Below are positions 54,440-59,476 of a DNA stretch of 59,476 bases, piece by piece. Made by a program: the position numbers and the translations under genes. The notes under the pieces are model-generated. The model worked only from the letters and a program-made list of their open reading frames with translations. It did not search any database and was not told the origin of the DNA. The stretch lies in NCBI GenBank assembly GCA_016704305.1, contig JADJAL010000035.1:1-59476 (forward strand), in the 5' to 3' direction. This DNA is from Haliea sp. Its GTDB lineage: Bacteria; Pseudomonadota; Gammaproteobacteria; Pseudomonadales; Halieaceae. The number at the start of each line of letters is the position of its first letter. The first letter of the stretch is position 1.

Positions 54440-56385
54440 ATAGCTTCGGCGTCGGCTTTGACGCGCTCGCGCAACTGGGCAGCCTTGATGATCCTGTGCA
54501 GCATGTCGGCGTAGGTCCAGCCGGCCAGCGCGGCCATCTTGTTCAGGTGCCCGTCCCAGCACCAGCCCGGATTCGGGTTGACCTCCAGCAGGCGCGGGGT
54601 GCCCTGGCTGTCCAGGCGCCAGTCGAAGCGGGCGTAGTCGCGGCAGCCGAGTCGCTCGAACAGCTTCTGGCAGCTCGCGTGCAGGAATTGCTCGGTCGCG
54701 CTGTCCAGCTTCGCCGGTATGGAGCGGATATTGGCGTAGGGTGAGTCTGGGTCCCACTTGGCCTCATAGCCACAAATCCTAGGCAGGCCCTCGGGGAGCA
54801 GTGAGTAGTCCTCCTCGATGATGGGCAGGAACTTGAACTGCCCCGGCGGGTTGCCGATGATGCCCACGCTGATGTCGGCGCCGGTCAGGTACTGCTCGAT
54901 CAGCACGGGCTGGTCATAGCCGAACTTCTGGCGGATCGACACCAGCGCATTTTCCAGCTGCCGGAAGTCGTCGCACACGTTGTCGGCGGTGATGCCGAAA
55001 CTGGAATCGCCCATGTTGGGTTTGATGATGACCGGGAACTGCACGGCGACTTCGATGAACGTCGTGTCATCCGGGTTCACCATGTACGCCTCGGCGACCG
55101 GGATGCCCATCTCGGTGGCCATGCCCCGCACCAGCGATTTGTCGTAGCAGTAGCTCAGGCACTGCGGGTTGCCGCCGGTGTACGGAATGCCCATGATTTC
55201 CAGCAGCGCCGGCACGTGCAGTTCGAACAGCGCGTTGTTGTAAAAGCCCTCGTCGCAGATGTTCAGCACCAGGTCGAAGTCCTTCTTCCACTTGTAGCAG
55301 TCGGTCATGAATTGGTCGTGGCGGTCAAAGTAGGTGAATTCGTAGCCGGGCAGGGTCGCCAGCGCCTTCTTCATCTCGTTGACGGTGTGCACGTCGTCCT
55401 CATCCCAGGTGGAGCCCGGTTTAATGATGTCGCTCATGCGCGGGTCGCCCATCAGCACCGCGATACGCGCCGCCTTCTTCGGTGGCTTGGCGGAGGCGGG
55501 GGTGACGATCTTGTGCACGCGCCCGAGCAGGATGTTGCGGCGCGCCATCATGCCGAGATCCTGGTCGCGGGTGGAACTCGTGTCGAGGGATTCGCAGATT
55601 TCCACGTCCTCGTAGCCGTTCTCCTCCAGCAGGTCCTTCAGTTGCGCACTGCTGTACAGGCGCTCGGCGTAGAACTGGTCGGCGACCACGCCCTTCTTCA
55701 CGTGGGTGATCACCTCTCGCGAGACCAGGCGCTGGTTGTCGCTGGAGATGGAGCGCTCGCGGCAGACGAAGTACGTCTTGTCGATCCACTCCCAGCTGCG
55801 CGCCTCGAACGTGGCGCGCATGTGGTCGCCGTCGGTCACGTCGATCAGCAGTTTGCCGTCCGGCCGCAGTATGCGGAAAATCTCGCCCAGCACGAGCTGG
55901 TCGTCTTCCGCGCTCTCGAAATAGCCGAAGCTGTTGCCGAGGATGGTGACGACATCAAACTGGTTGGTCTTGTAGGGCAGCTTGCGCGCGTCGCCTTCCT
56001 TGAATATGGCGCTGAGGCCCTCCCGCTTGGCCTGCGCCCGGGCCCGGCTGATCAGGTAGTGCGAGCGGTCGAAACCCTGTGCGCCGGTATACCCGCGCCG
56101 GGAAAACTCCATGACATGGCGGCCCTGGCCGCAGCACAGGTCGAGCATTTCAACGTGTTTGTCCACGCCGAGCGTTTTCTCAAATATATCGACTTCCGCC
56201 TGCGTGATCGCATTGTCGTTGACCACGTCACCGTCAGTGCGCAGGTAATTGGCGTTGAAAATGTGCTTCCACCAGTCGGCCTTGACGTAACTCTCCAGGT
56301 TCTCGACCGGTCCGAGTACGTCCGCCAGCTTGCTGTTGCGAACGTTGCGCTTGAGGGGAACTTTGACCAATTTGTTCATAGACAT
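54436..56385 (-). CDS. Fused class I SAM methyltransferase and D-Ala-D-Ala-ligase-like ATP-grasp protein
   Basis: A single 649-residue frame starting MSMNKLVKVPLKRN after AAGGAAAAT. Residues about 60-290 are a class I methyltransferase: motif I MLDLCCGQGRHVMEFSRRGY (80-99), ILRPDGKLLIDVTDGDHMRA. Residues about 305-640 are an ATP-grasp domain of the D-Ala-D-Ala ligase kind: VLMGDPRMSDIIKPGSTWDE, LNICDEGFYNNALFELHVPA, MGIPYTGGNPQCLSYCYDKS, FPVIIKPNMGDSSFGITADN and the metal-binding end RLLEVNPNPGWCWDGHLNKM (598-617). It should ligate an amino acid-like amine to a carboxylate with ATP and methylate something related; the substrate is unknown. It is translationally coupled to an MFS transporter. 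Confidence 0.82.
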   Translation of the reverse strand: MSMNKLVKVPLKRNVRNSKLADVLGPVENLESYVKADWWKHIFNANYLRTDGDVVNDNAITQAEVDIFEKTLGVDKHVEMLDLCCGQGRHVMEFSRRGYTGAQGFDRSHYLISRARAQAKREGLSAIFKEGDARKLPYKTNQFDVVTILGNSFGYFESAEDDQLVLGEIFRILRPDGKLLIDVTDGDHMRATFEARSWEWIDKTYFVCRERSISSDNQRLVSREVITHVKKGVVADQFYAERLYSSAQLKDLLEENGYEDVEICESLDTSSTRDQDLGMMARRNILLGRVHKIVTPASAKPPKKAARIAVLMGDPRMSDIIKPGSTWDEDDVHTVNEMKKALATLPGYEFTYFDRHDQFMTDCYKWKKDFDLVLNICDEGFYNNALFELHVPALLEIMGIPYTGGNPQCLSYCYDKSLVRGMATEMGIPVAEAYMVNPDDTTFIEVAVQFPVIIKPNMGDSSFGITADNVCDDFRQLENALVSIRQKFGYDQPVLIEQYLTGADISVGIIGNPPGQFKFLPIIEEDYSLLPEGLPRICGYEAKWDPDSPYANIRSIPAKLDSATEQFLHASCQKLFERLGCRDYARFDWRLDSQGTPRLLEVNPNPGWCWDGHLNKMAALAGWTYADMLHRIIKAAQLRERVKADAEAM

Positions 56386-56689
56386 ATTTTCCTTTTAAGA
56401 AAAAAGTAAATTTGCCTAACATGCGTTCTGACCGGCTGCCACTGCTAGCGGACACACCACGCTGATCTCGTAGTTAGATGTTCTGCGGGAACAGGGTTTG
56501 CTCTCCCTGCACGCTTGAACCCATCCCCAGAACGGGTATGAGTGTGAGGTGCGATTTTTGGTGATATAGCCCGGCTTGTAAAGAATAACTTTAGGTAAAT
56601 TTATCCTGCCGTTACGATAGGGAATTTCCCGAGGCGAAAGCCCCGCCAGGCCTGTGCAAGTGCGCTCCGGGGGGGCAGGACAAACGACT
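56386..56689. other. 304-bp divergent intergenic region, fusion gene / NUDIX gene
   Basis: Mixed composition, AT-rich at both ends. It contains the palindrome GGGAA-T-TTCCC (56630-56640) upstream of the NUDIX gene and CCCCAGAACGGGTATG near 56524. A minus-strand frame of about 100 codons crosses it but overlaps the NUDIX start and has no convincing ribosome site, so I do not call it. Promoters for both genes should be here. Confidence 0.5.
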
Positions 56690-57427
56690 ATGAACGGCGA
56701 CGAACCACGCGATTCCACCTACATCTCCAGCGGCGAACTGCGCGGCGGCGCGCGCGTGGCGCGCCCGCGCGATGCCGCGACCCTGCTCATCGTGCGCCAC
56801 GGGGGTCGGGAGCCGCGCGTGTTGATGGGCAAGCGCGCCGCCAGCCACAAATTCATGCCGAACAAATTCGTGTTCCCGGGCGGCAGGGTGGACCCGGGCG
56901 ACAGCCGTATCCTGCCGCCCCACGACCTGCACCCGGCGGTGATGGAGCGGCTGCGCCGGGGCTGCTCCGAAACGCGGGCGCGCGCGCTGGCACTGGCGGC
57001 GATCCGCGAGACCTACGAGGAAACCGGCCTGGTCATCGGCGAACCGCATTCCCCCACGCTGAAATCCCGCTCGCCGCAGTGGGCCGATTTCTTGCAACAC
57101 GGCATCAACCCGCGCCTGGATGTGCTGCACCTGATCGCGCGCGCGATCACGCCGCCGTATCGCAATCGCCGTTTCGATGCGCGCTTCTTCATGATCGACG
57201 CCGAGCACATCCAGGGCGAGGTGCACGAGAAGCCGCAGGGTTCGGGCGAACTGCTCGACCTGCACTGGGTGGAACTGTCGCGCGCCCAGCACATGGAACA
57301 ACTGCCGCACATCACCCGCTCGGTGTTGCAGGAGCTGGAGCGGCGCTTGCGTGCCGGTGCCGGGCCAGAAGAGAGTGGCCCGTTCAGTTACACACGTTAC
57401 GGGAAGCAGGTGCTCGATTTCATCTAG
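56690..57427 (+). CDS. NUDIX hydrolase, long form
   Basis: 245 residues from MNGDEPRDSTYISSGELRGG, AGGA about 10 bases upstream. The Nudix box is split by an insert: NKFVFPGGRVDPGDSRILPP followed about 25 residues later by AIRETYEETGLVIGE, giving G-x(n)-R-E-x-x-E-E-x-G-L with metal-binding glutamates. The insert and length recall the NUDT19/RP2p-like or CoA-diphosphatase-related bacterial group, but the substrate (a nucleoside diphosphate linked to X, possibly an acyl-CoA) cannot be fixed. ATLLIVRHGGREPRVLMGKR is the N-terminal strand. No operon partner; convergent with the propeller lipoprotein. Confidence 0.82.
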   Translation: MNGDEPRDSTYISSGELRGGARVARPRDAATLLIVRHGGREPRVLMGKRAASHKFMPNKFVFPGGRVDPGDSRILPPHDLHPAVMERLRRGCSETRARALALAAIRETYEETGLVIGEPHSPTLKSRSPQWADFLQHGINPRLDVLHLIARAITPPYRNRRFDARFFMIDAEHIQGEVHEKPQGSGELLDLHWVELSRAQHMEQLPHITRSVLQELERRLRAGAGPEESGPFSYTRYGKQVLDFI

Positions 57428-57438
57428 GGTTGCTGTAT

Positions 57439-59476
57439 TCAGGGCTGCTCGGGCGGCCCGATCAGCGGCGCCTTCACCGGCGCGGCCAGCCCGATATACA
57501 CCACCATCGCATCCCCGACCGGGTCCGGTTGGATCGGTACATCCTTCCAGTTGTTGGTCAGCCACACATTGCCGGAGGAATCCACTTCAACCGCCGTGTT
57601 CCTGTCCAGCAGATCGCTGTGGTAGCCCGTGACGTCGGGTGACAGCGCATCACCGGTGTTCACGCCCGCCGGGCAGGACCCGGCCCTGGCGCCGCAAAAA
57701 TGCGAGACGCCGCCCCGGGTGAAGTTGGCCACCCAGACATTGTCCAGGCCATCCACGGCAATGCCCCAGGCGATCGTGAGCCCACCGGGCGCGGTGTAGT
57801 CGGGCAGCAGCGGATCATCCGGCCGGGTGTTGAGCTGCACGCCGTCGAGGTTGACCATGGCCACGCCCGCATAGGAGGCAGGCGGCGTGTTGATCGGCGG
57901 CGGGCACGGCAGTTCGATTTTTCCCGACAGCGAGACCCACACGTTGCCCAGGCTGTCGGACGCCACGCCCATCGGCAGCGAGGACGAGCCGAGGTCGTAT
58001 TCGCGCAGCTTGCTGCCATCCGCGGCGAAAGCCATGATGTTGCCGCTTGAGGTGCCGCTCACCCAGGCGACATCGTGGGTGTCGAACACCACATCGAACG
58101 GTTTCTCAAAATTGTCCTCGGAGATCGCCTGCCAGTTATTCGGATCGCCACCGCGATAGATGGTGACGTCCACCTGCTTGCCGTCCAGTACCTGCCCGTT
58201 GCAGCTTGCAATCCAGATATCGCCCTGTGGATTGGCCACCGTGCCCTGCGGCCAGCCGATACCGCCCTGGGTCCAGCCGCCGTCCTGCGGATTCTGACTG
58301 AGAGGATCAAACGCCTGCGCATCCGGCGACAGCGGCGCGCCAGCGGCGGTGAACTGCGAAACGCTGTTGTTGGCGATGTCGATCGGGCAGGTGCTGCCCT
58401 TGAAGCCGTAGTTGCCGACCCAGACATCGTTGGTTTGCGGCGCGATGGTCACCCCGTAACCGGCGCCGAGCACGCCGCCGCCGGTGAACGTAACCACGTC
58501 GCCGGTGGCCGGATCCATGCGAAACAGCAACTGGCTGGCGCAGTCCGGCAGGATGTAGGTATCGCTGGTGACCAGGTTGTTGACGATCCACATCTGGCCG
58601 TCCTGGTCGAAGGCCATGTTCCCCGGCCCGGCGAGATTCGTGGGATTCCCCTTGAACAGCAGCGACAGCGTCCAGGCCGAGGGCGCATTCGCACCGAGGT
58701 CTGGCTGGTAGGCGTTCGATGCCACGAGATTAAATAGAGGCACCGCGTCCAGCCACGGCGTTTTCGCCAGGTTGGCCAGTGCCCGGAACGTGTCCTGCGC
58801 GGCCTGGCCATCGAGCGGCACGGCCAGTTGCAAAAGCGATTGGCAGACGCTGGCATTGCTCGCACAGCTGGCCAGCAAATTGCCCAGTTCATTGAAGGTG
58901 CGCAGCGCGCTGTAGGTGGATTGCGGATTGTTGTCGGCATTGGTGATCGTCGCACCCGCTTCGCCGCTTTCAATATTGACCAGGTTCCTGAGCAGGCGAG
59001 GCGCCATCTGCAGGCCAATAGTGTTGCCCTGTATTTCCGCGCCGTCGATAAATTGCGCCAGTGCATACGCGGAGGCCACGGTAGTGAGTTCATTGATGGT
59101 GATGGATGCGACTTCGGGCGCGGCACCGAGCACGCTGGCCAGCACGAATGGCGCTGGCACTTCCTGCGATTGCGAGGCGAGATGCCCGCCCTTGCTGGTG
59201 AGGTAGACCACGCCCGCCTCGTCGCTGGGCGCGCGGTAGTTGATGGCAAACGCGCCGCTGTTATCCGTCTCGCCCTGGCCCAGCGCTCGCGCGCCATCGC
59301 TGCTGCTGTATACCGTGACCGTCGCCGCAACGACTGCCTCGTTGCCGCTTAGCAGGACACCCTGGAGGAGTTGCCCGCCCTGTTTGTCACTGTCGTTGGA
59401 AGAACTGCAGCCCGCGAGGAGCGCTGTGAGAGCAAGCAGTAGCAGGAAAAAGCGTGAACGGGGAATTTTGTTAGTT
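57439..59476 (-). CDS. Lipoprotein with NHL/Vgb-like beta-propeller, start beyond window edge
   Basis: The frame stays open to the right edge, where it reads IPRSRFFLLLLALTALLAGC, a lipoprotein signal with lipobox LAGC; the start codon must lie just outside. A short Ig/CNA-like domain follows (GNEAVVAATVTVYSSSDGAR, TDNSGAFAINYRAPSDEAG), then a helical region. After it come six-or-so propeller blades with recurring phrases: GNMAFDQDGQMWIVNNL, GYGVTIAPQTNDVWVGNYG, GTVANPQGDIWIASCNG, GVASDSLGNVWVSLSGK, GIAVDGLDNVWVANFTR, AVEVDSSGNVWLTNNW. These match NHL/streptogramin-lyase-like (Vgb) repeats. It is a periplasmic or surface protein, at least 678 residues long; function unknown. Confidence 0.72.
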   Translation of the reverse strand, partial: TNKIPRSRFFLLLLALTALLAGCSSSNDSDKQGGQLLQGVLLSGNEAVVAATVTVYSSSDGARALGQGETDNSGAFAINYRAPSDEAGVVYLTSKGGHLASQSQEVPAPFVLASVLGAAPEVASITINELTTVASAYALAQFIDGAEIQGNTIGLQMAPRLLRNLVNIESGEAGATITNADNNPQSTYSALRTFNELGNLLASCASNASVCQSLLQLAVPLDGQAAQDTFRALANLAKTPWLDAVPLFNLVASNAYQPDLGANAPSAWTLSLLFKGNPTNLAGPGNMAFDQDGQMWIVNNLVTSDTYILPDCASQLLFRMDPATGDVVTFTGGGVLGAGYGVTIAPQTNDVWVGNYGFKGSTCPIDIANNSVSQFTAAGAPLSPDAQAFDPLSQNPQDGGWTQGGIGWPQGTVANPQGDIWIASCNGQVLDGKQVDVTIYRGGDPNNWQAISEDNFEKPFDVVFDTHDVAWVSGTSSGNIMAFAADGSKLREYDLGSSSLPMGVASDSLGNVWVSLSGKIELPCPPPINTPPASYAGVAMVNLDGVQLNTRPDDPLLPDYTAPGGLTIAWGIAVDGLDNVWVANFTRGGVSHFCGARAGSCPAGVNTGDALSPDVTGYHSDLLDRNTAVEVDSSGNVWLTNNWKDVPIQPDPVGDAMVVYIGLAAPVKAPLIGPPEQP

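Noticed and set aside
56630..56640. GGGAATTTCCC upstream of the NUDIX gene as a fourth copy of the TGGGA-N6-TCCCA operator
   Set aside because: Centre spacing is different (3 rather than 6) and it lacks the flanking T/A, so it is probably unrelated.
56416..56718. Minus-strand 100-codon frame upstream of the methyltransferase/ATP-grasp gene, considered as a peptide precursor
   Set aside because: It overlaps the NUDIX coding start, has no good ribosome site and no leader/core pattern; the idea of a ligase-modified peptide precursor is attractive but not supported.

Overview
The window looks like chromosomal DNA of a free-living, probably aquatic gammaproteobacterium. This is inferred from gene content: an RluF-type pseudouridine synthase, biosynthetic arginine decarboxylase, MltD with LysM domains, a TonB receptor, a DUF6502/DUF5666 pair, and P450, thiolase-like and DUF1214 catabolic genes. 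No tRNA, rRNA, CRISPR array, prophage or transposase was seen.

Layout. 0-6.3 kb: rluF; a large secreted Ca-binding-repeat protein; a frame-broken DUF6492-like gene; an FAD protein; a GNAT acetyltransferase. 6.3-13.4 kb: a nine-haem lipoprotein cytochrome diverges from a secreted Ig-like protein, followed by DUF6502 and DUF5666 genes; TGGGA-N6-TCCCA palindromes occur here. 13.4-18.3 kb: thioesterase, molybdopterin oxidoreductase, MAPEG protein, DUF1326/DUF2182 pair. 18.3-23.2 kb (minus): B12-radical SAM protein, diiron-type MBL protein, UbiA prenyltransferase and sugar-phosphate transferase, interrupted by an anomalous poly-G stretch. 23.3-25.6 kb: SulP transporter plus a small protein, divergent from a ribbon-helix-helix protein. 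25.7-30.0 kb: an AdoMet-independent polyamine operon (arginine decarboxylase, carboxyspermidine dehydrogenase, carboxyspermidine decarboxylase). 30.5-51.3 kb: a catabolic island with two P450s, three SDRs, a sulfotransferase-like protein, a luciferase-like monooxygenase, TetR, ALDH, a TonB receptor, an acyl-CoA ligase, DUF1214, enoyl-CoA hydratase and a thiolase-like protein. Embedded in it are CrtC-like and CruF-like proteins and two nested palindromic repeats. 51.4-59.5 kb: MltD, an MFS transporter coupled to a methyltransferase/ATP-grasp fusion, NUDIX, and an incomplete beta-propeller lipoprotein.

Three promoters in the catabolic island (both P450s and the acyl-CoA ligase) share an 18-bp palindrome, ACAATA-N6-TA(A/T)TGT, which suggests one regulon, possibly under the local TetR. 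The cytochrome/DUF6502 region has its own palindrome; at DUF6502 it overlaps the -10 of a promoter predicted to give a leaderless transcript.

At least twelve frame breaks interrupt otherwise well-conserved genes, several in homopolymers, and there is a 170-bp nonsense poly-G stretch. Most of these breaks are probably sequence errors rather than true pseudogenes, so the affected genes are annotated across the break.
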